The position numbers were made by a program, and so were the translations under genes. The notes under the pieces are model-generated. The model saw only the letters and a program-made list of their open reading frames with translations, made no database searches and was not told the origin of the DNA. DNA of 64,000 nt from Floridanema evergladense (lineage in GTDB: Bacteria > Cyanobacteriota > Cyanobacteriia > Cyanobacteriales > Aerosakkonemataceae), in NCBI RefSeq assembly GCF_041929205.1, contig NZ_JBHFNT010000054.1; one strand, 5' to 3'. Below are positions 14,453-22,578 of the stretch, piece after piece; the first letter of the stretch is position 1; each line of letters opens with the position of its first letter.

Positions 14453-16270
14453 ATGCCTAACGATTTATCTCCTTTGTGGATTTCTTTAAAAACAGCTTCC
14501 ATAGCAGCGATCGTCACTTTCTTTTTAGGAATTGCTGCGGCATATTGGATGTTAGCTTATCGGGGGAAAGGAAAAGCAATCATCGAAGGGATTTTTGTTT
14601 CTCCCTTAGTTTTACCACCAACAGTTGTGGGTTTTTTACTGTTGATGTTATTGGGAAAAAATGGCCCCCTTGGTAAAATTTTACAGATGGTAAACATTGA
14701 TATTGTGTTTACTTGGTACGCTGTAGTAATTGCTTCAACAGTTGTGGCTTTTCCCTTAATGTATAAAACTGCGTTGGGAGCTTTTGAACAGATTGATGGT
14801 AGTTTACCAAGTGTAGCTAGAACGCTGGGAGCTTCAGAATTTAGTATATTTTGGCGAGTAAGTTTTCCTTTAGCGTTACCGGGAATTTTGGCGGGAGCAA
14901 CTTTAGCTTTTTGTCGAGCTTTGGGTGAATTTGGCGCTACATTAATGTTAGCGGGAAATATTCCCGGACAAACGCAAACTTTGCCGATCGCCATTTATTT
15001 TTCCGTAGAAGCAGGAGCAAATCAAGAAGCGTGGATTTGGGCTTTAACAATTATTGCCATTTCCTTTTCTGCAATTAGCGCTGTAAATTTTTGGGAACAA
15101 AAAAGAACACAAAAATCAAAAATTACCAGAATTAATAAACCCAGAGAAATAACCCCAACTACCAACTACCAACTACCAACTACCGACAATTCCGGTTTAT
15201 TTGTAGATATTCAAAAAAGATTGGCTGATTTTACTTTAGAGGTGAGTTTTAATAGTAACGATCGCCCTTTAGGTTTATTAGGCGGATCTGGTGCGGGGAA
15301 AAGTATGATTCTGCGCTGTATTGCGGGAATGGAAACACCAGATCGCGGAAGAATAGTTCTCAATGGGAAAGTGTTATTTGATGCCAAGAAAAAGATTAAT
15401 GTACCTTCTCGCGATCGCAAAATTGGTTTCCTGTTCCAAAATTACGCTTTATTCCCCCATTTAACCGTCGCCCAAAATATCGCTTTTGGTTTACCCAAAA
15501 ACACACCGCAAACTAAAGTTAAAGAATTAGTAGAAATGCAATTAGCGAAAGTGAGATTGGCGGGATTTGGCGATCGCTATCCCCGTCAACTTTCTGGAGG
15601 CGAACAACAAAGAGTCGCTTTAGCTAGAGCCTTAGCCAGCAATCCCGAAGTGTTATTATTAGATGAGCCATTTTCCGCCCTCGATACTTATTTACGGGCG
15701 CAATTAGAAGAACAATTACAGTTAGTTTTGCAGGAATATCCCGGCGTTACTTTGATGGTTTCCCATAACTTAGAAGAAACTTATCGAGTTTGTGAAAACT
15801 TGTTAGTGATCGATCGGGGAAAAGCGATCGCATCTGATTCTAAACAAAATATCTTTGAACATCCCGGAACTTTCCGCACTGCACAAATCACTGGATGTAA
15901 AAACTTTTCTCGTGCGATCGCTCAAACTTCCCAAGAAATTCAAGCAACTGATTGGGATTGTAATCTAAAAGTAATTGAACCCATTCCCGAATCCCTAGCT
16001 TTTGTGGGAATTCGCGCCCACCAAATCAGCTTTTTTCAAGATTCCAATCAAGAAAAACTAGAAAATACCTTTCCCTGTTGGTTAACTCGCACCAGCGAAA
16101 CTCAACACCGAATCACACTTTATCTAAAACTAAATTCTCCTCCCAATAACACCGAAGATTACCATTTACAAGCGGAGGTTTTCAAAGAAAAATGGGCTAA
16201 ATTAAAAGATTCTCCGTTCCCTTGGCAAATTCATCTACATCAACTCAGATTGATTTTGATGTCAGAGTAA
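14453..16270 (+). CDS. modBC: Fused molybdate permease and ATPase ModBC
   Basis: This single 605-residue protein carries both the ModB inner-membrane permease (residues about 1-220, five or six spans, with the EAA-type loop ARTLGASEFSIFWRVSFPLALPG) and the ModC ATPase (from about 245). ModC shows GGSGAGKSM (Walker A), LSGGEQQRVALARAL (signature) and LLLDEPFSALD (Walker B). The region after about 470 is a weak TOBE-like tail. Fused modBC is known in Anabaena species. The linker between halves (about residues 232-246) is encoded by four tandem copies of a heptamer. Confidence 0.95.
   Translation: MPNDLSPLWISLKTASIAAIVTFFLGIAAAYWMLAYRGKGKAIIEGIFVSPLVLPPTVVGFLLLMLLGKNGPLGKILQMVNIDIVFTWYAVVIASTVVAFPLMYKTALGAFEQIDGSLPSVARTLGASEFSIFWRVSFPLALPGILAGATLAFCRALGEFGATLMLAGNIPGQTQTLPIAIYFSVEAGANQEAWIWALTIIAISFSAISAVNFWEQKRTQKSKITRINKPREITPTTNYQLPTTDNSGLFVDIQKRLADFTLEVSFNSNDRPLGLLGGSGAGKSMILRCIAGMETPDRGRIVLNGKVLFDAKKKINVPSRDRKIGFLFQNYALFPHLTVAQNIAFGLPKNTPQTKVKELVEMQLAKVRLAGFGDRYPRQLSGGEQQRVALARALASNPEVLLLDEPFSALDTYLRAQLEEQLQLVLQEYPGVTLMVSHNLEETYRVCENLLVIDRGKAIASDSKQNIFEHPGTFRTAQITGCKNFSRAIAQTSQEIQATDWDCNLKVIEPIPESLAFVGIRAHQISFFQDSNQEKLENTFPCWLTRTSETQHRITLYLKLNSPPNNTEDYHLQAEVFKEKWAKLKDSPFPWQIHLHQLRLILMSE
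15155..15184. repeat. Heptamer array coding the ModB-ModC linker
   Basis: Four perfect copies of CCAACTA plus two bases lie in frame within modBC. They encode the Asn/Tyr/Gln/Leu/Pro/Thr linker TTNYQLPTT. Confidence 0.85.
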
Positions 16271-16278
16271 CTGAAAAT

Positions 16279-16300
16279 CAGGGACTTTAAGAAATCCCTG
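16279..16300 (+). terminator. Hairpin after modBC
   Basis: CAGGGACTTTAAGAAATCCCTG forms a six- or seven-pair stem nine bases after the modBC stop codon. No strong T-run follows, so termination efficiency is uncertain. Confidence 0.4.
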
Positions 16301-16303
16301 TCC

Positions 16304-16429
16304 CTAGAACACCAATTCAGTAATCCCAGAAACCGGGTTTCTTTGGCTTGGGGTAACAAAATATCGACTGCGCTAGGGAAAGAAACCCGGTTTCTCATCC
16401 CCGACTACAATACTGAATCGGCGTTCTAG
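16304..16429. mobile_element. MITE-like element with nested inverted repeats
   Basis: Terminal arms of 19 bases (16304-16322 and 16411-16429) are inverted with two mismatches: CTAGAACACCAATTCAGTA and TACTGAATCGGCGTTCTAG. Inside is a perfect 17-base inverted pair, AGAAACCGGGTTTCTTT (16328-16344) and its complement (16379-16395). At 126 bp, without coding capacity, it fits a miniature inverted-repeat element. No target duplication was confirmed. Confidence 0.6.
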
Positions 16430-16432
16430 TCC

Positions 16433-17055
16433 CTAAAATAAAAAAGCTAATTGGAATACATAGAGTGTATAATTTGACAATCAGAAAAATTACTTTAATC
16501 TTTTTTTGTTATCCTTGCTACTGCCTTAATAATTAATTAATATCGCTTACAATTTAGGTGTAGTAAGGGTTTGGGAAAGTTTAATAAAATTTATCTATGC
16601 TTTTGATTGTTTGGCATTTTTTTGTTTTGAATTTTTGACTGTAGCCTGATGTGACAATCATTAAAAAATTCTATATTTCTTGGAGCTAGCGCGATCGTAA
16701 TTCTTCAATTTCTCAATAAACAAGGCAATTATAGTAACTTCTATTAGAAGGGGTACTAGTATTTTTGAGTAGTTTGAAATTATAAATATTTTCTAAAAAA
16801 GTTCATAATAATAACTTTTTATTTTGCTGCTTGTTCTTGTTTCTTGACATTAAAATCTCTAAACTATAAAGTCGCGCACTACACATACATTACTGGTAAT
16901 ATATTAGTGGGCTAGATTCTACTAAAAAAAATCTAAACCCAAGCCCTGAAGAGTAAAAAATTGCGGAAGATATACGCACTCTGGGCTAGTTCCCAATGTC
17001 AAAAGGTAAAGAGATTTTTTCTAAAATCAGACCACAAAAAAGCGTAATTCTTCCC
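16433..17055. other. Long AT-rich non-coding stretch
   Basis: No convincing coding frame is present. Apart from one GGGTACTAGTATTTTT motif (16751-16766) and several A- or T-runs it shows nothing definite. It separates the mod operon from the CBS-domain gene and may hold the latter's promoter. Confidence 0.6.
16751..16766. promoter_or_regulatory. GGGTACTAGTATTTTT motif, single copy
   Basis: This has the same TACTAGTA palindrome (16754-16761) and the same flanks as the three-copy array at 23291-23349. It is intergenic, 476 bp or more upstream of the CBS-domain gene. Its function is unknown. Confidence 0.4.
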
Positions 17056-17133
17056 AAAAAAAACAGCCCTAAACATCAGTTACTTGGCTAAACCCAAGTA
17101 ACCTGAAGGGGCTGAATAAAAAGTAAAGTTCCT
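17056..17133 (-). ncRNA. Candidate small RNA ending in an intrinsic terminator
   Basis: On the minus strand, CAGCCC and CAGGTTACTTGG pair with CCAAGTAACTG and GGGCTG, with one bulge and inner unpaired bases, and are followed directly by eight T residues (17063-17056). This is a textbook intrinsic terminator with no minus-strand gene upstream. A TATGAT -10 box lies at 17145-17140, giving a transcript of about 78 nt. It is divergent from the CBS-domain gene. On the plus strand the same hairpin could instead sit in that gene's leader. Confidence 0.4.
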
Positions 17134-17241
17134 ATTACTATCATATCGAATCTTTTCGGGCAATTTGACAATTTCGTAACAATTGCAGCAATTGATAAAA
17201 AATTCTTTTGCTCGCACACTTAATTTATGGAGCGGTGAATC

Positions 17242-17835
17242 ATGAAAGCTAAAGACATTATGACCCAAGACGTAGCAACTATTCGCGGTTCTGCAACAGT
17301 AGCGCAAGCAGTTAGGCTAATGAGACTCAAAGAAGTACGGGCATTAATTGTGGAAACTCGGAATCAAGAAGATGCTTATGGTATAGTTACGGAAACAGAC
17401 GTAATTGCCAAAGTTGTGGCATACGGAAAAGATCCAAAACAAGTGCGTGTTTGCGAAATTATGAGCAAGCCTTGTATTGTAGTTAATCCTGACTTGGGAA
17501 TTGAATATGTAGCTCGGTTATTTGCTAACACAGGTGTATGGCGTGCGCCTGTAATTCAGGGCGAATTAATGGGCATAATTTCTGTGACTGATATCCTGAA
17601 TAAAGGCGATTTCATTGAACAACCAAAACTAGAATATTTAGAACAACAACTACAAAAAGCTATCTCTGATGCTCGTGCTGCTAGTGCCAATTTTGGTGCT
17701 GAATCTGAACAAGCGGTAGAAGCTTGGGATTTAGTAGATGAAATTGAAGCTGAAACAGTATTTTATGGCGCACCAAAACCAGAAAAAACTGCTAAGGAAC
17801 AGTTCCAAGAACCACAAGCAGTAGCAGTTAATTAA
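17242..17835 (+). CDS. Tandem CBS-domain protein
   Basis: This 197-residue protein has two CBS motifs forming one Bateman module (residues about 1-60, MKAKDIMTQDVATI to YGIVTETDVIAKVVA, and about 68-130, VCEIMSKPCIVV to GIISVTDILNKGDF). Such modules bind adenine nucleotides and regulate attached or partner proteins. The last 65 residues are helical and acidic, with no catalytic domain. GGAG lies seven bases before the ATG. Its position between mod and cox genes suggests a regulatory role in the diazotrophic state, which is inference. Confidence 0.9.
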   Translation: MKAKDIMTQDVATIRGSATVAQAVRLMRLKEVRALIVETRNQEDAYGIVTETDVIAKVVAYGKDPKQVRVCEIMSKPCIVVNPDLGIEYVARLFANTGVWRAPVIQGELMGIISVTDILNKGDFIEQPKLEYLEQQLQKAISDARAASANFGAESEQAVEAWDLVDEIEAETVFYGAPKPEKTAKEQFQEPQAVAVN

Positions 17836-17997
17836 AAACTAATTCCTCAGTTTCACAACCTAAAAAATTGGCTAACCTGCACGCTTTTAGAGTAGAAACT
17901 GAGTGGAATTAGAGATGGACAAAAGGAGGAAGTAAAACTTTTTCCTTTTGTTTTTCCTCGTTAGGTTTTGTTCAAATCACCCAATCTTTTGACTTTT

Positions 17998-18035
17998 CCC
18001 GATCGAACACTTGAAGCTCGATCGGGATTTTTTTT
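17998..18035 (+). terminator. Intrinsic terminator downstream of the CBS-domain gene
   Basis: CCCGATCGA (17998-18006) pairs perfectly with TCGATCGGG (18018-18026), followed by ATTTTTTTTC. It overlaps the stop codon region of the convergent minus-strand gene. Confidence 0.8.
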
Positions 18036-18518
18036 CTAATCTTCCTCTTCAGGCGGACGAGTCAAAATATCCAAAATAATCGATGCACCAAACTCATTTT
18101 TAGCATCAACTTCCTTAACTCGCGCCGTCGCTTCTTTAGCTTTTTCCAGTTCTCCCATTTTTGCCAAAACAAAACCGGAAGCAGCATAAGCATTCAAAAA
18201 CAATCTAACTTGGGGGTCTTGCGATCGACTTAATAAAATAGGTTTCAACTCTTCCCAATCATCAGGAAATTTTTCCGCATTTTTAATAATATTCATTACC
18301 TTTTCCGCCACTTGTAAAGCTTGCGGATACTTATATTTATAAACAAAATAACGATAAGCAGTAACTAAAACTTCTAGATTGTCAGTTTTTGCTAAAGCTT
18401 CATTAATATACTTTTCCGACTCCACAGTATTATCCCAATTTCTCGCCGCCAACACCAGCAAATCTTTAACTTCGGCGGGAACATCGTACCAAGAAAAACT
18501 TTTATCTGTAACTTGCAT
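18036..18518 (-). CDS. TPR-like helical protein downstream of coxC
   Basis: I recognise no named family. The 160-residue protein is all-helical with tetratricopeptide-like pairs: SEKYINEALAKTDNLEVLVTAYRYFVYKYKYPQALQVAEKVM and later VRLFLNAYAASGFVLAKMGELEKAKEATARVKEVDAKNEFGA. The tail is acidic (RPPEEED). It lies 60 bp after coxC on the same strand with a small dispersed repeat between them, so it may be the last gene of the cox transcript. A protein-protein interaction role is likely from the fold. Confidence 0.7.
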   Translation of the reverse strand: MQVTDKSFSWYDVPAEVKDLLVLAARNWDNTVESEKYINEALAKTDNLEVLVTAYRYFVYKYKYPQALQVAEKVMNIIKNAEKFPDDWEELKPILLSRSQDPQVRLFLNAYAASGFVLAKMGELEKAKEATARVKEVDAKNEFGASIILDILTRPPEEED

Positions 18519-18545
18519 AACGTCAGACCTATCAAGAAAGTTAGA

Positions 18546-18573
18546 CGTAGGATGCGTTAATAACGCACCCTAC
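18546..18573. repeat. GTAGG...CCTAC dispersed palindrome
   Basis: GTAGGATGCGTTAATAACGC continues to CACCCTAC, forming a near-perfect inverted repeat between coxC and the TPR-like gene. Confidence 0.55.
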
Positions 18574-18578
18574 AAAGC

Positions 18579-19214
18579 TTAGAACAGTGTCAAAATGTAG
18601 AGCAAACTAAACAAAACAATCCAAATGATATCGACAAAGTGCCAATAAATTTCCGCCATTTCGATACCAACGTGCTTACTTGCAGAATAATGTCCTGCAC
18701 GACGAGAACGCCACAACACACCTAAAATTAACAACAGTCCCACGAAAACGTGCAAACCGTGAAAACCTGTCATTAAGTAAAAACAGTTAGAAAAGATGTT
18801 AGTAGTCAGTCCATAACCTAAAGTGAGGTATTCATAAACTTGACCACCCAAGAAAGTCGCCCCCATTAAAGCGGTGACAGCATACCAAAGTCGCATTCCA
18901 TTGACATTATTCTTTTTAATTGCTGTATCGCCTAAATGGATCACGAAACTACTAGAAACCAGAATGATGGTGTTAATTGCGGGTAATAATAACTCAACTT
19001 CTGTCCCTTCGGGCGGCCAATTTGCTGCGCCACCACGATAAATTAAATAAGAGGCAAAAAAGCCCCCAAACATTAAAGATTCAGAAGCTAAAAAAGTCAA
19101 CAAACCCCAAACTCTTAAATCAGGATGTGCTTCATGATGAGATGCTTCTACTGTTGCTACTGGATCGACAGAAGAATTGAGAATCGTTTCTGATGTTTCA
19201 ATTGCGCCTTGCAT
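18579..19214 (-). CDS. coxC: Cytochrome c oxidase subunit III
   Basis: This is subunit III of an aa3-type terminal oxidase in the membrane. The 211-residue protein shows five or more spans and the family segments RVWGLLTFLASESLMFGGFFASYL, ASSFVIH-like SSSFVIHLGDTAI, FYLMTGFHGLHVFVGL and EIYWHFVDIIWIVLF. The ATG at 19214 is preceded by a perfect AGGAGG at four bases, so it is preferred over the TTG 15 bases upstream. coxA lies upstream on the same strand, separated by a 145-bp inverted-repeat element. Confidence 0.96.
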   Translation of the reverse strand: MQGAIETSETILNSSVDPVATVEASHHEAHPDLRVWGLLTFLASESLMFGGFFASYLIYRGGAANWPPEGTEVELLLPAINTIILVSSSFVIHLGDTAIKKNNVNGMRLWYAVTALMGATFLGGQVYEYLTLGYGLTTNIFSNCFYLMTGFHGLHVFVGLLLILGVLWRSRRAGHYSASKHVGIEMAEIYWHFVDIIWIVLFSLLYILTLF

Positions 19215-19257
19215 TTTACCTCCTACCAATTATCAGTGATTTGTAAACTCTAGGTTC

Positions 19258-19402
19258 GATCCCCCCTACCCTTATCAAGGGGGGAACTAGATTCAAAGTC
19301 TCCTTTTTCAGGAGTTTCAAAGTCCCCCTTTTTCAGGAGTTTCAAAGTCTCCTTTTTCAGGAGTTTCAAAGTCCCCCTTTTTAAGGGGGATTTAGGGGGA
19401 TC
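19258..19402. repeat. GATCCCCC-bounded composite inverted-repeat element, copy 2
   Basis: It begins GATCCCCCCTACCC and ends GGGGGATTTAGGGGGATC. Four internal units of the form TTCAAAGTCNCCTTTTTCAG are in tandem. It lies inside the cox operon between coxA and coxC. Confidence 0.75.
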
Positions 19403-19434
19403 AAAACCACTGAAGCACAAATCACTAATTAAAA

Positions 19435-21111
19435 TTAACTTACAGATTCGCTGGTTGCTTTTTCAGTTGTAACACTGTGACCATTCATACCATAATCGTA
19501 AGGGCCATGAGTTACTACTGGTAAAATTTCCCAATTTTCGATTAGCGGTGGTGAACTAGTAGTCCATTCTAAACTGAGTGCATTCCAAGGATTATCACCT
19601 GCTTTTTCCCCGTACATCCAACTCCAAAGAGCATTAATAAAGAAGGGGATTACCGAGATTCCTAAGAGTATCGAACCAAAGGTACAAAGTTGGTTCAAAC
19701 TGATAAATTGGGGGTCATACATAGCAACGCGGCGAGGCATTCCTTGTAATCCCAATTCGTGCATTGGTAGAAATGTTAAATGAGTGCCAATGAAAGTAAG
19801 GACGAAGTGAACTTTTCCCCAAGTTTCATTCATCATTCTTCCGGTCATTTTGGGAAACCAATGGTAGATCCCCGCATAAATACCAAAAACAGAACCACCA
19901 AACAAAACGTAATGAAAATGTCCCACAACATAGTAAGTATCGTGTACGTGAAGGTCAAAAGGTGCAGTTCCTAAAGTTACGCCAGTGATGCCACCAATGA
20001 CGAACATTGATAACAAACCGACGGCGAATAACATCGCTGTTGTATAGCGAATTTTACCGCCCCAAAGTGTAGCTACCCAACCGAAGATTTTCACTCCCGT
20101 TGGTACAGCAACAATCAATGTTGAAATGGTAAAAAACATCCGCATCCAGGGGGGTGTTCCGCTGGTAAACATGTGGTGTACCCAGACGAATAACCCGACG
20201 AAACAAATTGCTAAACTGGAGTATGCGATCGCCTTATAACCAAAAATCGGTTTCCTGGCGTGTACGGGAATAATTTCCGACATAATGCCGAAAATTGGCA
20301 GAATCATCAAGTAAACTGCGGGGTGAGAATAAAACCAGAATAAATGTTGGTAAATCACCACATTTCCCCCGGCATCTGGTTTAAAAAATGAGGTGCCAAA
20401 GTTAATATCAAACAGCAGTAATACCAATCCTGCGGCTAATACTGGAGTTGAGAAAAGTGCTAATACCGAAGTTGCTAAAATTGCCCAACAAAACAGCGGA
20501 ACTTGGGTCAACTGCATACTGGGAACGCGCATAAATAGGATGGTGACAACAAAGTTCACCGAACCTAAAATTGAGGAAGTTCCCACTAAAACAATGCTGA
20601 GAATCCACAAGGATTGACCGATATTATTCGTAATTAAACTCAGCGGTGGGTAAGCAGTCCAACCTGTTTGGGAACCGCCAAAAAAGAAACTAGCAAGTAA
20701 AATTGCGCCTGCGGGTGGATTTAACCAAAAGGCGATCGCATTTAACTTGGGAAAAGCCATATCTCTAGCGCCAACCATTAACGGCACCAGAAAATTACCA
20801 AAACCCCCGATCGCTGCTGGTACAATCCACAGGAAAATCATAAATGTCCCGTGATTGGTTAAAAAAGCATTGTAGAGAGTTGGGTCAATAAAATCTGGAT
20901 CGGGAGTTAGCAATTCCGCACGCATGGCGATCGCCATTAACCCACCAAGTAGGTAAAAGAAAAATGCTGTCACCAAATATTGAATGCCGATGACTTTGTG
21001 ATCCACATTAAAGGTGAAATAGTCATACCATTTCCAAGCTTTTGGGTGTTCCTTTTGGGAATCACCTGACATACTTGGTGGAGTATTTAAAGGAAGTTGT
21101 GCTTGTGCCAT
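19435..21111 (-). CDS. coxA: Cytochrome c oxidase subunit I (A2-type)
   Basis: This is the catalytic subunit with the heme-copper O2-reduction site and twelve membrane spans; 558 residues is normal. The CuB ligand and cross-linked Tyr region reads YSHPAVYLMILP, followed by WVHHMF and HVHDTYYVVGHFHYVLFGG. The K-channel Lys (VPTGVKIFGW) and D-channel Asp (ARDMAFPKLNA) are present. The D-channel Glu of HPEVY enzymes is replaced by Ala, with Tyr-Ser before the His: the A2-type signature. Together with coxB and coxC it forms a complete oxidase, suited to removing O2 near nitrogenase. Confidence 0.96.
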   Translation of the reverse strand: MAQAQLPLNTPPSMSGDSQKEHPKAWKWYDYFTFNVDHKVIGIQYLVTAFFFYLLGGLMAIAMRAELLTPDPDFIDPTLYNAFLTNHGTFMIFLWIVPAAIGGFGNFLVPLMVGARDMAFPKLNAIAFWLNPPAGAILLASFFFGGSQTGWTAYPPLSLITNNIGQSLWILSIVLVGTSSILGSVNFVVTILFMRVPSMQLTQVPLFCWAILATSVLALFSTPVLAAGLVLLLFDINFGTSFFKPDAGGNVVIYQHLFWFYSHPAVYLMILPIFGIMSEIIPVHARKPIFGYKAIAYSSLAICFVGLFVWVHHMFTSGTPPWMRMFFTISTLIVAVPTGVKIFGWVATLWGGKIRYTTAMLFAVGLLSMFVIGGITGVTLGTAPFDLHVHDTYYVVGHFHYVLFGGSVFGIYAGIYHWFPKMTGRMMNETWGKVHFVLTFIGTHLTFLPMHELGLQGMPRRVAMYDPQFISLNQLCTFGSILLGISVIPFFINALWSWMYGEKAGDNPWNALSLEWTTSSPPLIENWEILPVVTHGPYDYGMNGHSVTTEKATSESVS

Positions 21112-21177
21112 AAACCGTTTTTCGTCTGTTAAAATCAGCCTCTAATAAGAAAACTCTCTGACTAACTTGCTTTGTCA

Positions 21178-21275
21178 TTTGTTATTTGCCATTTGTCTTT
21201 TGTCTTTTGTCATTTTTGTCTTCTAGGAATGACCAATGACTAATAACTAATGACCAATGACCTAATGACCAATTT
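21178..21275. repeat. Heptamer repeats in the coxB-coxA spacer
   Basis: Runs of TTTGTCT/TTTGCCA units are followed by GACCAAT/GACTAAT units. The spacer is mostly repeat sequence and contains no gene. Confidence 0.65.
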
Positions 21276-21286
21276 AGTCAGAGATT

Positions 21287-22324
21287 TTAATTACTCATGG
21301 AGGAAACTATTGCGCCTGGGTGTAAATGAGTTAAAGAATGAGCATCAATTCCCATTTCTTTAGCGTAAGGCGCAAGAAACTCTGAAGTTGGTAAATCAGC
21401 GGGATTAGTAGCAACAGTTTGAGTTGATTCTTGTTGCTGTGCGACTTGATTTTCTTTCACCCAACTGTCAAATTTTTCCGGTGTTTCTACAACAGCTACT
21501 GCTCTCATTCCACCGTGATAACTACCGCACAATTCCGTACAAACGATCGGGAAATCTCCTTCTTTTGTAGCCACAAACCTTAACTGTGTTGGTTGTCCGG
21601 GAATCGCATCTTGTTTGAGGCGAAATTGTGGTACCCAAAATGAATGGATTACATCCACAGCGCTAATGTTCAGTAGCACATCTTTACCAATGGGAACGTG
21701 CAATTCTCCGCTAGTAACTCCGCTATCGGGATAATTGAAGATCCAGGCATACTGCATAGCAGTGACATCTACCACCAAACTAGCGGCTTTTCCTTCTTCA
21801 GTTGGTGTTGCACCAATGCCATATTTTTTATCTATAGGTGCTACAGTTTCGGAGGTTGTGCTTTCTGAATCAGCGATTAGGGGTGCGGCGATCGCACTTC
21901 CCGGCATTTTCGCAATTGGTGATGATGCACCGTGATGATGTGCTACCATCTCGTAACCTGCCGGATCGAATCCGCCCATATCGCGGTAAACTTCAACACT
22001 GTAGATTCCTAAGACAATCACTATTATTGAAGGAATAGCTGTCCAAAAGATTTCTACAGAGAAGTTACCTTCGATCGGTACACCATCGCTATCATCGTCT
22101 TTTGGTTTCCGATACTTGATCGCGAAGATTAAAATTGCACCTTGAACCACGATAAACAAGGCTGTGGCGATCGTCACCATGACGTTGAAGAAACCATCTA
22201 CCAAAGGCGCTTGTGCAGAAGCTTGTTCTGGCAACAAATGATGGTTTTGACCAACCCAAAGGCTAACAAATGCAATTACAACCCCTGCTACCAAGGTTAA
22301 GAGTGAAACGGGAATTTGTTTCAT
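21287..22324 (-). CDS. coxB: Cytochrome c oxidase subunit II
   Basis: Subunit II accepts electrons from soluble donors at the CuA centre. The 345-residue protein has an N-terminal hydrophobic segment, a second span (VTIATALFIVVQGAILIFAI), then the cupredoxin domain. CuA ligands are complete: His in VIHSFWVP, then CTELCGSYHGGM. It is therefore a cytochrome c or plastocyanin oxidase, not a CuA-less quinol-type ARTO. A long Ala/Ser/Thr-rich insertion separates the span from the cupredoxin domain. The ATG at 22324 with AAGGA upstream is chosen; an earlier frame extension of 20 residues is unlikely. Confidence 0.95.
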   Translation of the reverse strand: MKQIPVSLLTLVAGVVIAFVSLWVGQNHHLLPEQASAQAPLVDGFFNVMVTIATALFIVVQGAILIFAIKYRKPKDDDSDGVPIEGNFSVEIFWTAIPSIIVIVLGIYSVEVYRDMGGFDPAGYEMVAHHHGASSPIAKMPGSAIAAPLIADSESTTSETVAPIDKKYGIGATPTEEGKAASLVVDVTAMQYAWIFNYPDSGVTSGELHVPIGKDVLLNISAVDVIHSFWVPQFRLKQDAIPGQPTQLRFVATKEGDFPIVCTELCGSYHGGMRAVAVVETPEKFDSWVKENQVAQQQESTQTVATNPADLPTSEFLAPYAKEMGIDAHSLTHLHPGAIVSSMSN

Positions 22325-22487
22325 AGATATTTTTCCTTGATTGGGGCGACTCTCACCCTTAAGGTATAGTAGTCGCCTGTGCAAATGGAGAAATTTCTAC
22401 CATTTAGCACTTGTTTCCTACTCTTATTTAAGCTAAGGGCAATCAGCGATCGCTGTCTTATTCGTAACTATTTCTTAAGGGCAACAA

Positions 22488-22501
22488 GTAATCTTACTTA
22501 C
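22488..22501 (-). promoter_or_regulatory. NtcA-consensus site upstream of coxB
   Basis: GTAATCTTACTTAC fits GTA-N8-TAC exactly. It lies 164 bp before the coxB ATG. On the minus strand the -10 box about 22 bases downstream is poor (TACGAAT). Confidence 0.4.
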
Positions 22502-22578
22502 ATTTGACAGAAACAGAAAAATTGTCGCTCAATTTTGTGTTTTACCTTAAGTTACTAGTTATGAGCTTAAGGATTCTC

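Noticed and set aside
17080..17307. 75-codon minus-strand frame near 17.1 kb
   Set aside because: It overlaps the start of the CBS gene and contains no recognisable pattern. Its region is better explained as a leader or a small RNA.
20393..20617. Plus-strand frames within coxA, carB and the RND gene
   Set aside because: They lie opposite or inside well-identified genes, lack ribosome sites and show no domain pattern.
21287..22324. Alternative reading of the cox operon as an ARTO-type quinol oxidase
   Set aside because: CoxB retains all CuA ligands (CTELCGSYHGGM plus an upstream His), so it should accept electrons from cytochrome c or plastocyanin.
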